A stretch of 64,000 nucleotides of DNA from Streptomyces jumonjinensis (GCF_009600885.1 NZ_VCLA01000086.1:19051-83050), one strand, 5' to 3'. Counted from the first letter of the stretch, positions 27,562 through 37,781 are shown. A program made the numbers and translations. The notes: generated from the letters alone by a model not told the origin.

Positions 27562-28392
27562 CTATCGGAAAGACTCGGAAGGAGCCCGTCCCACGGGATC
27601 CGCGATCAGCCGCGCCAGCCTGGAACGGGCGAGTCCGCGCAGCTCCTCGGCGGCGATCTCGCGCTCCCGCTCCGGCTCGTTCGAGAGGCGGCGGTGGATG
27701 TCGGCCAGGACCCGGTTGAGATGCTCGGTGGGCTCGCGGTCGTCCAGCGCGATCACGAAGCCGTGGTGGAAGGTCCGCTGGTACTTCTCATGTGCGGCGG
27801 TGAGCGCGATACGCGCCCAGGGGCGCGCGTCCGGGCGGGCGCGGATCGACGGCTCCCCGGCGAGCGCCTCGCTGAGGTCGGCGGGGGTGAGGTCGAAGCT
27901 GGCCTCGTCCCCGGCGGCGAGCAGCGCGTCGAGATCGGGGTAGGGGCGGTGCTCCGCCACCAGCCGCGCCCAGCGGCGGCTCCGGCAGCAGGTCAGCAGG
28001 GTGGCGACGGCCGCCCGCTGGTCGGCGGCGTTGAAGTGCGCCAGCCCGGGCGTGTCACGGGGCGGCTGCCGCTGGTCCGGTACGGGCGGGGCACCGGGCG
28101 GCCTGCGCTGGTCCAGTCCAGGTGCGTCGTCGAGTGGTCTGCGCTGGTCTGCTTCGGGTGTGTCGTCGAGTGGTCTGCGCTGGTCTGCTTCGGGTGTGTC
28201 GTCGAGTGGTCTGCGCTGGTCCGCTTCGGGCGCGTTGCCGAGTGGTCTGCGCCGGTCCGCTTCGGGCGCGTCGCCGAGCGCCGCTCGCTGGTCCGGTCCA
28301 GGTGTGTCGCCGAGCGCCGCCCGCCGGTCCGGTCCGGGCGTGTCGCCGCGCTGCGCCGGGGGACGGGGGTGCGGGTGGGTCCGGTGCGCCAC
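27562..28392 (-). CDS. OHCU decarboxylase-like protein with expanded N-terminal repeats
   Basis: The C-terminal ~165 residues match the 2-oxo-4-hydroxy-4-carboxy-5-ureidoimidazoline decarboxylase family (uric acid breakdown): HFNAADQ, LLTCCRSRRWARLVAEHRPY, LLAAGDEASFDLTPADLSEAL, then ALTAAHEKYQRTFHHGFVIAL and ELRGLARSRLARLI. Odd points: the HPRIG motif that carries the catalytic histidine in characterised enzymes reads GEPSI here, so activity is doubtful. Ahead of the domain are about eight copies of a 12-residue repeat. The start is uncertain; the GTG at 28392 is used because the frame has no ATG between it and the domain. It lies upstream of and on the same strand as sdhC. Confidence 0.7.
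   Translation of the reverse strand: MAHRTHPHPRPPAQRGDTPGPDRRAALGDTPGPDQRAALGDAPEADRRRPLGNAPEADQRRPLDDTPEADQRRPLDDTPEADQRRPLDDAPGLDQRRPPGAPPVPDQRQPPRDTPGLAHFNAADQRAAVATLLTCCRSRRWARLVAEHRPYPDLDALLAAGDEASFDLTPADLSEALAGEPSIRARPDARPWARIALTAAHEKYQRTFHHGFVIALDDREPTEHLNRVLADIHRRLSNEPEREREIAAEELRGLARSRLARLIADPVGRAPSESFR
28062..28350 (-). repeat. 36-bp tandem repeat encoding a 12-residue unit
   Basis: About eight copies. The consensus product is DTPEADQRRPLD; central copies (from ~28126 to ~28200) are identical or nearly so, and copies decay toward both ends. All are in frame with the OHCU decarboxylase-like domain. Confidence 0.9.
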
Positions 28393-28522
28393 CGCTGAAG
28401 GGGCGGGGACGCCCGCGGTGTGGTGGAGTGACGGCGGTCGCTTCGGGAGGCCGGCGTGGGATTCGCTGGACAGCGTGGGCTCCTCGAACAGAACAGCGGA
28501 ACCGCTGGGAAGGGGGAGACGG

Positions 28523-28609
28523 ATGAGCCATAACGCTATCGATGTGTGCGAAGAGCTGTCCGATGAATGCGCGATTTTCACCCGAACGGGAGGGTTTCGC
28601 TTTATGTGA
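28523..28609 (+). CDS. possible 28-residue small ORF upstream of the GH20 gene
   Basis: An ATG at 28523 follows a strong AGGGGGAG ribosome site and reads 28 codons (MSHNAIDVCEELSDECAIFT, then RTGGFRFM) to a TGA at 28609. It lies in AT-richer DNA between the divergent repeat gene and the hexosaminidase gene. It may be an unannotated peptide or chance; no family is recognised. Confidence 0.35.
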   Translation: MSHNAIDVCEELSDECAIFTRTGGFRFM

Positions 28610-28673
28610 GCGACGGCCTGGGGGATCTTGGGGGTACTCGCTGGATTTTTCGAACATTTAGGGAGGTATCCGA

Positions 28674-30338
28674 GTGATACGGCAATCCGGGCGTAACCCT
28701 GTCGGTGCCACGACGCTCGCCATCGCACTCTCCGTCACGCTCTCCCTGGCGCTGAGCAGCTGCTCCAACGGCGGGCCGGGCGGTTCGGTCGGGTCGGGAA
28801 CCGGTGAATCGGGGGAACCCGGGCGCGAGGCGGCGGCGACCTCCGCGAGCCCCACGCCCTCGCAGACGTACCCTCTCTCCTCGGCCCCCGCCGTCATTCC
28901 CGCGGTACGGACCCATGAGCCCGCCCGCGGGCCGGGCTGGCGGCCGGAGCCCGGGGCCGGAGTCGTGGTCGCCAAGGGCAGCGAGGAGCTCGCCGACGAG
29001 GGCAGGCTCCTCGCCGGGGAGCTGAAGATCGCCTACCGGGGGACGGCCGCGGCCCGCCCGGGCGATGTGGAGCTGGCCCTCAGCGGGTCCCCCGCCACCC
29101 CGTCCGCTGCTCCCTCAGCCACCCCCGAGGCCGGCGGCCCGGAGTCGTACACGGTCGTCACCGCCGACCGCCGGGTGCGGATATCCGGCCCCGCCGAGGC
29201 CGGGGTGTTCTACGGCACCCGCACCCTCAAACAGGCCGTCCGCTCCGGCGGGGCGATGCCCGAAGGGGTCGTACGCGACGCTCCCGACCGGCCGCAGCGC
29301 GGACTGATGGTCGACATCGCCCGCAAGTACTTCACCGCGGGCTGGATAGAGGACCGGCTCCGCGAGATGGCCGACCTCAAGCTCAACCAGCTGGGCCTGC
29401 ACTTCTCCGACGACCAGGGGTTCCGTATCGCGTCGGACACCCACCCGGACATCGTCTCCCGCGAGCATCTGACCAAGGCCGAGGTCCGGCGGATCCTCGA
29501 ACTCGCCGACTCGCTGCACATCACGGTCATCCCCGAACTCGACTCACCGGGCCATCTGGGCGCGGTGCTGGCCAAGAACCCCCAGCTCCAGCTGAAGGAC
29601 GCGGCGGGCAGCCCCGTGCGCGGGGCCATCGACATCGGCAACCCCGCCTCCGCGCGGCTGGTGGACGAGCTGCTGAAGGAGTACGCCGGGCTGTTCAAGG
29701 GCGCGTACTGGCATCTGGGCGGGGACGAGTACCAGGCGCTGACCCGGCAGAACCCGGAGGCGTCCTTCCCCGCTCTCGCCGCTCTCGCCCGTCAGGAGTA
29801 CGGGCCCCAGGGCCGCATCCAGGATCTGGCGACCGCCTGGGTGAACGACCGGGGGGCGGTGCTGCGCCCCCTCGGCCGGAAGCTCATGGCCTGGAACGAC
29901 GGCTTCTTCCGGGGCGGCCAGGTCTCCGTCGACAAGGACATCCAGGTCGAGTACTGGACCGGCAAGGAGATCGGGGCGCGGCCCCCCGTGGAGTATCTGG
30001 AGGAGGGCCGGCCGGTGGTGAACGTCAACGACGAGTACCTCTACTACGTGCTCGGCGAGCCCAATGAGTTCCACTATCCGACCGGTCAGCGGATCTATGA
30101 GCAGTGGACCCCGCTGGTGCTGCGCGGCACCCAGCCGGTTCCGGAGAAGTACTCCGGCCAGATCCTGGGCGGCAGATTCGCCATCTGGTGCGATCTCTCG
30201 CAGGCGCAGACCCAGGAGCAGATCGCCCAGGGCATCGCGCTGCCGCTGGCGGCGACCGCGCAGAAGGTCTGGGATCCGCGTACGCCCACCCGGAGCTGGC
30301 AGGACTTCCGCACCCTGGCGGGAAAGGTCAGCGGCTGA
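28674..30338 (+). CDS. beta-N-acetylhexosaminidase lipoprotein, GH20
   Basis: A 554-residue secreted lipoprotein. The GTG start has an AGGGAGG ribosome site seven bases upstream and begins a lipoprotein signal ending in the lipobox LSSC. A low-complexity Ser/Gly/Pro linker leads to a GH20b-like domain and then the GH20 barrel: PQRGLMVDIARKYF, LHFSDDQGFRI, ELDSPGHLGAVL and HLGGDEYQ with the catalytic Asp-Glu pair near residue 345. It releases terminal GlcNAc/GalNAc from chitin oligomers or glycans outside the cell. No dre (DasR) palindrome was seen upstream. Confidence 0.93.
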   Translation: MIRQSGRNPVGATTLAIALSVTLSLALSSCSNGGPGGSVGSGTGESGEPGREAAATSASPTPSQTYPLSSAPAVIPAVRTHEPARGPGWRPEPGAGVVVAKGSEELADEGRLLAGELKIAYRGTAAARPGDVELALSGSPATPSAAPSATPEAGGPESYTVVTADRRVRISGPAEAGVFYGTRTLKQAVRSGGAMPEGVVRDAPDRPQRGLMVDIARKYFTAGWIEDRLREMADLKLNQLGLHFSDDQGFRIASDTHPDIVSREHLTKAEVRRILELADSLHITVIPELDSPGHLGAVLAKNPQLQLKDAAGSPVRGAIDIGNPASARLVDELLKEYAGLFKGAYWHLGGDEYQALTRQNPEASFPALAALARQEYGPQGRIQDLATAWVNDRGAVLRPLGRKLMAWNDGFFRGGQVSVDKDIQVEYWTGKEIGARPPVEYLEEGRPVVNVNDEYLYYVLGEPNEFHYPTGQRIYEQWTPLVLRGTQPVPEKYSGQILGGRFAIWCDLSQAQTQEQIAQGIALPLAATAQKVWDPRTPTRSWQDFRTLAGKVSG

Positions 30339-30778
30339 GCCGGCCGGGCCGTGGTGCGTGCGGGGGCCGTGGTGCGCGCAGGGTCCGTGGTGCGCGCAGG
30401 GTCCTTGGTGCGTGGTCCGCGGCGCGTGGTCCGTGGTGCGCATCGGGCCGAGCGTCGCGGTGTGAGTCCGCTCGGGGGCGTGCGGGCTCACACCGCCGCT
30501 GCCCGCCACCCCGGATCGGGAACGGCTACGCGCTCCGTGAACCGAGTGGCAGGTGGGCAGAATGTAACAGATGTGTGGTGTAAATGTGTATGAGAAGCGC
30601 TTAGTTGATGGATATCGAAGGGGGAGCGGCAAGACCGCTCAGCTCCGCACAACCCATGGCGGCGGGAGCGCGGAAGGGGGTACTTTGCGCCAAGCGGCCC
30701 GAAAACCGCGCCGCTGAACGGGCCTGCGGGGCTGGTCAGGTCCAGATCCGCGAGGCGCGTCCGGGAGGGGAGGCGTCC
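30339..30778. other. 440-bp intergenic region with an 18-bp tandem repeat
   Basis: No supported gene. From ~30349 to ~30420 a gtggtgcgcgcagggtcc-like 18-bp unit repeats with decay. From ~30540 to ~30610 the DNA is AT-richer and probably holds the promoter of the following gene. No clear terminator hairpin was found for the hexosaminidase gene. Confidence 0.6.
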
Positions 30779-31519
30779 ATGGCGTCGAAGTGTCTGAGGG
30801 AATTGATCGCGGAAGCGGATGAGCGGGGGCTCGCCGCGAGCGGGCTCGCCTGTCTGGAACGCTGCCTGCCGCTGCTCTCGTCCGAGGCCGGCGCGCTGCG
30901 TCCGCTCTGGGCGGGGCTGGCCAGAGGAGCGGAGAGCTGGCCCGGCTCGCTCGCCGTGGCCAGGGAGGCGATGGCGGACTCCGAGGACTCCGAGGCCGTA
31001 CGGATGGAAGTCGGCGGCCGGACCGGAACCGTGAAGGACCAGAAGGCGGGGTACGGGGACGGAACCGTACGGGATCAAAGGGCGGGGCGCGGGGACGGAA
31101 CCGTACGGGGTCAAGGGGCGGGGCGCGGTCACGGAACCGTACGGGCCGCGGCCTCCTCGCTCGTACGGCAGATGCTCGACGCCGCGCCCGCCGTCTGGGC
31201 GGCGGGCCCGCTGCGCGAGTGGGCCGACGACTGCTCCGTCGCCGCGCTCGAACTGCATCACCGCTTCGACGCGGGCCCCGGCGGCGGGGAGCCGGAGGCC
31301 GCCGATGTCGTCGAGGTCCTCAAGGGATGCCGTGAGGGAGAGCCCCCCGCCGGAGCCGGTCCGCTGGTCACCGGGGAACTGCGCCGGCAGCTGAGAGTGC
31401 TGGAGATCCTCGCCGCCGGGGACGGCGGCTCCGGGCTGCGCCAGGTGCTGACGGTGTCGACCGAGGGCCAGCGGGTGCTGCGCGCCGTCGTCTCGCGACG
31501 GGCTCGTGTCCAGAGCTGA
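30779..31519 (+). CDS. protein of unknown function with internal 12-residue repeats
   Basis: A 246-residue cytoplasmic protein of no recognised family. The ATG at 30779 is chosen for a GGGAGGGGAGG ribosome site six bases upstream. Helical N-terminal (MASKCLRELIAEADERGLAA) and C-terminal (ELRRQLRVLEILAAGDGGSG) parts flank about three and a half copies of the unit GTVRDQRAGRGD (residues ~83-123). The repeat looks like an insertion into a helical protein. It stands alone between the hexosaminidase and the sigma-factor gene. Confidence 0.7.
   Translation: MASKCLRELIAEADERGLAASGLACLERCLPLLSSEAGALRPLWAGLARGAESWPGSLAVAREAMADSEDSEAVRMEVGGRTGTVKDQKAGYGDGTVRDQRAGRGDGTVRGQGAGRGHGTVRAAASSLVRQMLDAAPAVWAAGPLREWADDCSVAALELHHRFDAGPGGGEPEAADVVEVLKGCREGEPPAGAGPLVTGELRRQLRVLEILAAGDGGSGLRQVLTVSTEGQRVLRAVVSRRARVQS
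31025..31147 (+). repeat. 36-bp tandem repeat in the unknown gene
   Basis: Copies at 31025-31060, 31061-31096 and 31097-31132 plus a partial fourth copy, each starting ggaaccgt. They encode GTVKDQKAGYGD, GTVRDQRAGRGD and GTVRGQGAGRGH. Confidence 0.9.
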
Positions 31520-31714
31520 ACCCGCCGTGATCTCGGTGAGCCTCACGGGTTTTAGCGGGTACATGTCGTGGCAGATGGAAGGACGACCGGGGCCGCCACC
31601 CCCCACAGGAGAGGCCCCGATCGCCGTCCGCCGGGGTCGCGTCGCGTCCCCGTACTTCATTCAGCGCCGGGTCGGCGTTTTCTGTCACACCCTGCTGATT
31701 CGGCATATTGTTGC

Positions 31715-31728
31715 AAGTTGTACAACTT
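31715..31728. promoter_or_regulatory. palindrome upstream of the sigma-factor gene
   Basis: AAGTTGTACAACTT is a perfect 14-bp palindrome in AT-rich DNA about 50 bp before the sigma-factor frame opens. A -10-like TAGCGT follows at 31753-31758. It is a probable operator for an unidentified regulator. Confidence 0.55.
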
Positions 31729-31775
31729 ATGGACGCGGCCCTGGGAACGCCGTAGCGTGCTGAGCTCGCGCCCTG

Positions 31776-32594
31776 GTGGCGCGGGCAGTGGTGACCAGCT
31801 GCGATTCGGAACAGGTTGAGGTAGTGCTGGGGGACGACGCGGAGCTGACCGCCGCGGTGCTCGCGGCGCAGGGCGGGGACGAGTGTGCCTTCCGTACTGT
31901 GTACCGCGCGGTGCATCCGCGGCTGCTCGGCTATGTACGGACTCTCGTCGGGGACCCGGACGCCGAGGATGTGACATCCGAGGCATGGCTCCAGATCGCC
32001 CGCGATCTGGACCGGTTCAGCGGTGACGCCGACCGCTTCCGGGGCTGGGCCGCCCGAATAGCCCGGAACCGGGCCCTCGATCATCTGCGGATGAGAGGCC
32101 GCCGCCCCGCGGTCGGCGGCGACGAGAGCGAACTCACCGGACGGCCCGCGGAGTCGGACACCGCCGACGAGGCGATGGAGTCCCTCTCCACCGGCAGCAC
32201 CATGGCGCTCATCGCCCAGCTCCCGCAGGACCAGGCCGAGGCGGTGGTGCTGCGCGTCGTGGTCGGCCTCGACGCGAAGAGCGCCGCCAGAACCCTCGGC
32301 AAGCGCCCCGGAGCCGTACGCACCGCGGCGCACCGCGGGCTCAAACGGCTGGCCGAACTGCTGGGCGCGGAGAGTCTGGAGTACCCGGACGGCGGTCCGG
32401 GGCGAGCGGAGTACCCGGATCCGGCCGGGAGGGCGTACGGTGCGGACGGTGCCGAAGGGGACGGCGCGGACGCCGGTTCCGCCGACCGCGGCGCGGATCT
32501 GAACGGCTTGCCTCCGCAGCGCGTGCCACGACCGGGTGCCGCCGCGCCGGCCGGTGTGACGCATATTCGGCTGCGGACGCAGAAGGACATGTGA
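31776..32594 (+). CDS. ECF-type RNA polymerase sigma factor
   Basis: A sigma-70 family factor of up to 272 residues. Region 2 reads FRTVYRAVHPRLLGYVRTLV, then DAEDVTSEAWLQIARDL and FRGWAARIARNRALDHLR. Region 4 reads IAQLPQDQAEAVVLRVVVGLDAKSAARTLGKRPGAVRTAAHRGLKRLAELL. The C-terminal ~70 residues are a disordered Gly/Asp/Pro-rich tail. The start is uncertain: GTG 31776, 31788, 31791 and 31824 are all in frame and none has a good ribosome site. It is coupled to a membrane protein that is probably its anti-sigma factor. Confidence 0.88.
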   Translation: MARAVVTSCDSEQVEVVLGDDAELTAAVLAAQGGDECAFRTVYRAVHPRLLGYVRTLVGDPDAEDVTSEAWLQIARDLDRFSGDADRFRGWAARIARNRALDHLRMRGRRPAVGGDESELTGRPAESDTADEAMESLSTGSTMALIAQLPQDQAEAVVLRVVVGLDAKSAARTLGKRPGAVRTAAHRGLKRLAELLGAESLEYPDGGPGRAEYPDPAGRAYGADGAEGDGADAGSADRGADLNGLPPQRVPRPGAAAPAGVTHIRLRTQKDM

Positions 32595-33760
32595 TGGCCG
32601 ACAAGCGGTACGAGTGGCTTGACGAGGGCACGGCGGAGCGGTTGTTGCGCGGTGAACCGGTCGAACCGCCGGAAGGCGAAGCCCGTACCCAGGCCGTACG
32701 ACTGAACCAGGCGCTGCGCACGGTGCGCGGACCGCGACTCCCCGGCCCCGGCCACTCCGACGGCGGTGAGATGCCCGGTGAGGCCCGTGCGCTGGCGGCC
32801 TTCCGGGAGGCGCGGGCGGACGCCGTCCCGGCCGGTGGCGCGGCAGGCGGTCCGCGGTCGGTGGAGGACGCCCAGCTGGGGATCGTACGGCTGGCTCCGC
32901 CGCCGCGCCCCGCGCTCTCCTCGCGGCTGCTCGGACCGGTGCGGTTCGGGGTGGTCGCCGCCGTGGCCGGGTTCGCGTTCGGCGGGGTGGCGGTGGCGGC
33001 GGGCGCTGGGCTGCTGCCCTCTCCTTTCGACGAGTCCCCGGCGGGTTCCTCGGTCTCCGGGGCCGGGCAGCCGGGGCAGCCGGCCACCGAGTCGCCCAGG
33101 GCCCGGATCGCGAAGTCCCCGCCGCCCGGGACCGCTGGGGGAGCGAAGCCCGGGGCGTCCCCGTCGGCGGACGGCCCGGACGCCCCGTCGACAACTCCCT
33201 CAACTCCCTCCAGCGCCGTGACCGGGCCCTCCGGCTCCGCCACCGTTTCCCGGGAAGGGGACCGGAGGCCGGGCGGCGGTCCGGATCCGGTGCCCGGGGA
33301 GCGCCGGGGCGGCAACGGGCATGAGCGGCACCGGGCACTGGCCGACGCCTGCCGTGACCACCGGGACGGAACCATCGGGCGGGTGCGCGAGAGATGGCTG
33401 GAGAAGATCGCGAAGGGTCCCCACCGGGTCGAGCGCTTCTGCGATCAGGTGCTCGACGGGGAGCAGCGCCGACCCGAGAAGGTTGATAAGCCCGATAAGT
33501 CCGGCTATGGGGGTGGCGCGGGCGGCAGTGGGGGAGAGGGCAAGGGCAAGGGCCAGGGGAACGGCAAAGGCCATGGCAAGGGGAAGGGCAAGGGTCATGG
33601 CAAGGGGAAGGACAAGGGCCGGGGCGAAGGCAAGAACGAGGAACAGGAGCAGGAACAGGGGCAGGAACAGGGGCAGGGCGGAGGCAGAGGCAGTCAGCGG
33701 CCCGGACCGATCTCCACCCCGCTGACCAGCAGTTCTTCCCCTGCGTACGGCCCGGTGTGA
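32594..33760 (+). CDS. single-pass membrane protein, probable partner of the sigma factor
   Basis: A 388-residue protein whose ATG overlaps the sigma stop (TGATG). The cytoplasmic N-terminal ~100 residues (DKRYEWLDEGTAERLLRGE) are followed by one transmembrane helix (FGVVAAVAGFAFGGVAVAAGAG), then a long extracellular Ser/Pro/Gly region, a short conserved helix-rich patch with CRDHRDGTIGRVRERWLEK and FCDQVL, and a tail of Lys-Gly and Glu-Gln repeats (33535-33680). The layout and coupling suggest an anti-sigma factor, but no zinc anti-sigma motif is seen. Confidence 0.7.
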   Translation: MADKRYEWLDEGTAERLLRGEPVEPPEGEARTQAVRLNQALRTVRGPRLPGPGHSDGGEMPGEARALAAFREARADAVPAGGAAGGPRSVEDAQLGIVRLAPPPRPALSSRLLGPVRFGVVAAVAGFAFGGVAVAAGAGLLPSPFDESPAGSSVSGAGQPGQPATESPRARIAKSPPPGTAGGAKPGASPSADGPDAPSTTPSTPSSAVTGPSGSATVSREGDRRPGGGPDPVPGERRGGNGHERHRALADACRDHRDGTIGRVRERWLEKIAKGPHRVERFCDQVLDGEQRRPEKVDKPDKSGYGGGAGGSGGEGKGKGQGNGKGHGKGKGKGHGKGKDKGRGEGKNEEQEQEQGQEQGQGGGRGSQRPGPISTPLTSSSSPAYGPV

Positions 33761-33949
33761 CGTTTCTGAGGCATGTGGCGCAGTAGTGAGTGAGCCGACT
33801 GGTCATCGGCGGCGCCAGAAGCCGGGGTTCCCCCCGTACCTACGGCTGGGCGCACTGGCGCGGGCGGGGCACGTTCCCCCGGTTCCGCCCGCGCCACCTC
33901 TTCCCGCCGTCCCGGCCCACCCTTCCGCCGTCCCGGCCGTCGCGCGTAC

Positions 33950-34849
33950 TCACCAGTGGACGACGACCTTGTCCCCCTTGCGGACCTCCGCGAACAGCGC
34001 GGCGATCGCCGCCCGGTCCCGCACATTGACGCAGCCGTGGGACGCGCCGTTGTAGCCACGGGCCGCGAAGTCCGACGAGTAGTGCACCGCCTGGCCGCCG
34101 CTGAAGAACATCGCGTACGGCATCGGTGTGTCGTACAGCGTCGAGACATGGTGCCGTGATGTCAGAAAGACGCTGAAGGAGCCCTCCCGGGTCGGCGTGT
34201 ACTCCGAGCCGAAGCGGACGTCCATGGTGGCGCGGACCGTGCCGTCCACCACCCAGGACAGGGTCCGGGTCGTCTTGCTGACGCACATCACCCGGCCGGT
34301 CAGACAGCGTGCGTCGAGCTTGGCGGCCGGTTTCCGCACGGCCTCGCCGTTCAGTTCGCCGGCGGTCGGCTCGGTGGTCATCGCGAGCAGCCGCCGCCAG
34401 GTCACGGTGTCCGTCTTCCCCGTCGCGGGCAGCCCCCGCTTGCCCTGGAAACCCCGTACGGCGGCGACGGTGACCTGTCCGTAGAAACCGGTCGGGGCAC
34501 CGTCGAACCAGCCGATCTGGGCGAGTCTGGCCTGAAGCTCGCGGACCTTGGCGCCCTGCGATCCCTGGCTCATCAGCACGTCGGCCGGGGGTGCGCTGGA
34601 CTCGGGCGGTTTCTTCGGCTCCGGGGCCGCCTTCGGCTCGTGTCCCGGCTCTCGTCCTGGTTCGTCCGCCGGCTCCGGTGTGGGCGACGCCGCTGGTGCC
34701 GGAGCCGGGGAGGAAACGGCCGATGAGCCGCCCGGCCGTGAGTCGTCGCGCCCGTCCGGCCGGTCGGCCGCCTGGGCGGTGCAGCCGGTGACCATGGCGA
34801 GCACGGCCAGCATGGCGAGTGTTCCGCGTACGGCGATGGTGCGTGGCAT
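33950..34849 (-). CDS. L,D-transpeptidase lipoprotein with peptidoglycan-binding domain
   Basis: A 299-residue lipoprotein. The signal ends in the lipobox VTGC. A Pro/Glu-rich linker precedes a PG_binding_1 domain (residues ~95-150; [29 protein letters not shown]). The C-terminal YkuD domain has the catalytic SHGCVNVRD motif near residue 275, with the upstream histidine in AVHYSS. It makes 3-3 cross-links between meso/LL-DAP residues of peptidoglycan outside the cell. The ATG at 34849 has an AGGGGG ribosome site. It is divergent from the mutase gene. Confidence 0.92.
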   Translation of the reverse strand: MPRTIAVRGTLAMLAVLAMVTGCTAQAADRPDGRDDSRPGGSSAVSSPAPAPAASPTPEPADEPGREPGHEPKAAPEPKKPPESSAPPADVLMSQGSQGAKVRELQARLAQIGWFDGAPTGFYGQVTVAAVRGFQGKRGLPATGKTDTVTWRRLLAMTTEPTAGELNGEAVRKPAAKLDARCLTGRVMCVSKTTRTLSWVVDGTVRATMDVRFGSEYTPTREGSFSVFLTSRHHVSTLYDTPMPYAMFFSGGQAVHYSSDFAARGYNGASHGCVNVRDRAAIAALFAEVRKGDKVVVHW

Positions 34850-34963
34850 CTCATCCCCCTGGATTCCGTTCCACCTCTGAAGAGGGAATTCCGCCCGGTC
34901 CGGTTGCGTAATCCCGAGCATTATGGAGAAGAAGTCCCGAAGCGGATACAGGGGAGGCAGATA

Positions 34964-36544
<1,581 letters not shown>

Positions 36545-36636
36545 GAAGGCTGGGGGGTGGCAGAGGCGGCAGGGGCGGCGGGGGCGGCGGGGGCGGCGGG
36601 GGCGATCTCCGCAGGTGGTAGCTAACACAGGCCGCA

Positions 36637-37332
36637 ATGTCGTACCTCTGTGCGACACTCCCTCTTGTGCTGGGTGTAACCGATCTTCCGACCTATCTGG
36701 CGGGCCTCGTCCTGATCGTTCTGCTGCCGGGGCCCAACTCCCTCTATGTGCTCTCGGTCGCCGCGCGGCGCGGCGTGCGCTCCGGGTACACGGCCGCCGC
36801 GGGCGTCTGGTGTGGCGACACGGTGCTGATGGTGCTGTCAGCCGCTGGAGTCGCCTCGCTGCTCCAGGCCAATGACCTGCTCTTCGGCATAGTGAAGTTC
36901 GTCGGCGCGGGCTATCTCACCTGGCTGGCGATAGGGATGCTGCGGGCCGCCTGGTCGATGTGGCGGGCCCGGCACGAGCGGTCGGCCGACGTTTCGGACG
37001 ACGCCCCCGGGGCCGACCCGGCTCGGGGCGGCGAGCGGCCGTTCCGCAGGGCGTTCGTGATCAGCCTGCTCAACCCCAAGGCGATCCTGTTCATGATCGC
37101 GTTCTTTGTGCAGTTCGTGGACCCTGCGTACGCCTACCCCGCGCTCTCCTTCGCGGTGCTCGGCGGATGCCTCCAGGTGGCGAGCATGCTCTATCTCAGC
37201 GTGCTGATATTCACCGGCACCCATCTGGCCGCCGCCTTCCGCCGACGTAAGCGGCTGTCGGCGGGGGCGACCTCCGCGGCCGGAGCGCTCTTCCTCGGAT
37301 TCGCGGTGAAGCTCTCGCTCAGCAGCGCCTGA
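36637..37332 (+). CDS. LysE/RhtB-family amino-acid exporter
   Basis: A 231-residue membrane protein with about six helices. It carries the family signature LPGPNSLYVLSVAARRGVRSGY near residues 30-55, then NPKAILFMIAFFVQFVDP near 145-165 and a final helix. Members export amino acids or related metabolites. The charged loop between helices 3 and 4 is Asp/Ala-rich. The start is either ATG 36637 or GTG 36667; neither has a clear ribosome site. A 9-bp ggcggcggg simple repeat lies just upstream. Confidence 0.88.
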   Translation: MSYLCATLPLVLGVTDLPTYLAGLVLIVLLPGPNSLYVLSVAARRGVRSGYTAAAGVWCGDTVLMVLSAAGVASLLQANDLLFGIVKFVGAGYLTWLAIGMLRAAWSMWRARHERSADVSDDAPGADPARGGERPFRRAFVISLLNPKAILFMIAFFVQFVDPAYAYPALSFAVLGGCLQVASMLYLSVLIFTGTHLAAAFRRRKRLSAGATSAAGALFLGFAVKLSLSSA

Positions 37333-37461
37333 CGCGGACCGTTCGGCGGTGCGGTGCCTGCTGTGGGCCCCAGGGGCCCCAGGGGAGCCGTCCCGGGGCC
37401 GGAACGGGGGCATCGTGCGGGCCGGCGCGGGCGGGGGGATGCTGGAGGCAGGAGGTGCGCC

Positions 37462-37764
37462 ATGGACCGGACACTGGAGTGGAAGGTCGGCCTGGTCCTG
37501 ACCGAGGAGTCCGGCACGACCAGGGCACGAGCCGTACTGGACACCGGCACGACGGAGCTCACCGGTCACGGCACGGCCCACTGCAACCCCCAGGATCTCG
37601 ACATACCGGAGATCGGCGACGAGCTCGCGGCGGGTCGCGCCCTGCGCGATCTGTCCGGACGGCTGATGCGGGTGGCGGACCGGGAGCTGGAGGCGGTCGG
37701 CGCGGGGCCGCCCAAGCGGCAGCGTACGACCCCGGTCTTCGGCTGGCCCGCCGAGCCCTGTTAG
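37462..37764 (+). CDS. DUF1876 domain protein
   Basis: A 100-residue protein of the actinobacterial DUF1876 group: KVGLVLTEESGTTRARAVLDTG, ELTGHGTAHCNPQD and IGDELAAGRALRDLSGRLM. The compact alpha/beta fold resembles a double-stranded-RNA-binding-like domain; no function is established. The ATG has a GGAGGTGC ribosome site. It converges on the CBS protein gene with a 17-bp gap. Confidence 0.82.
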   Translation: MDRTLEWKVGLVLTEESGTTRARAVLDTGTTELTGHGTAHCNPQDLDIPEIGDELAAGRALRDLSGRLMRVADRELEAVGAGPPKRQRTTPVFGWPAEPC

Positions 37765-37781
37765 GCGGACCGCGAGGTCGG

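Noticed and set aside
28050..28350. Regularly spaced 36-bp repeats that could suggest a CRISPR array
   Set aside because: The repeats are directly adjacent, with no unique spacers, and read in frame with the OHCU decarboxylase-like protein; no cas genes are present.
28600..28673. Possible DasR (dre) operator for the GH20 gene
   Set aside because: No TGGTCTAGACCA-like palindrome is present; TGGTCT half-sites nearby belong to the 36-bp coding repeat.
30349..30420. 18-bp gtggtgcgcgcagggtcc repeats
   Set aside because: Contiguous and decaying, no spacers; ordinary tandem repeat, no array or operator pattern with symmetry.
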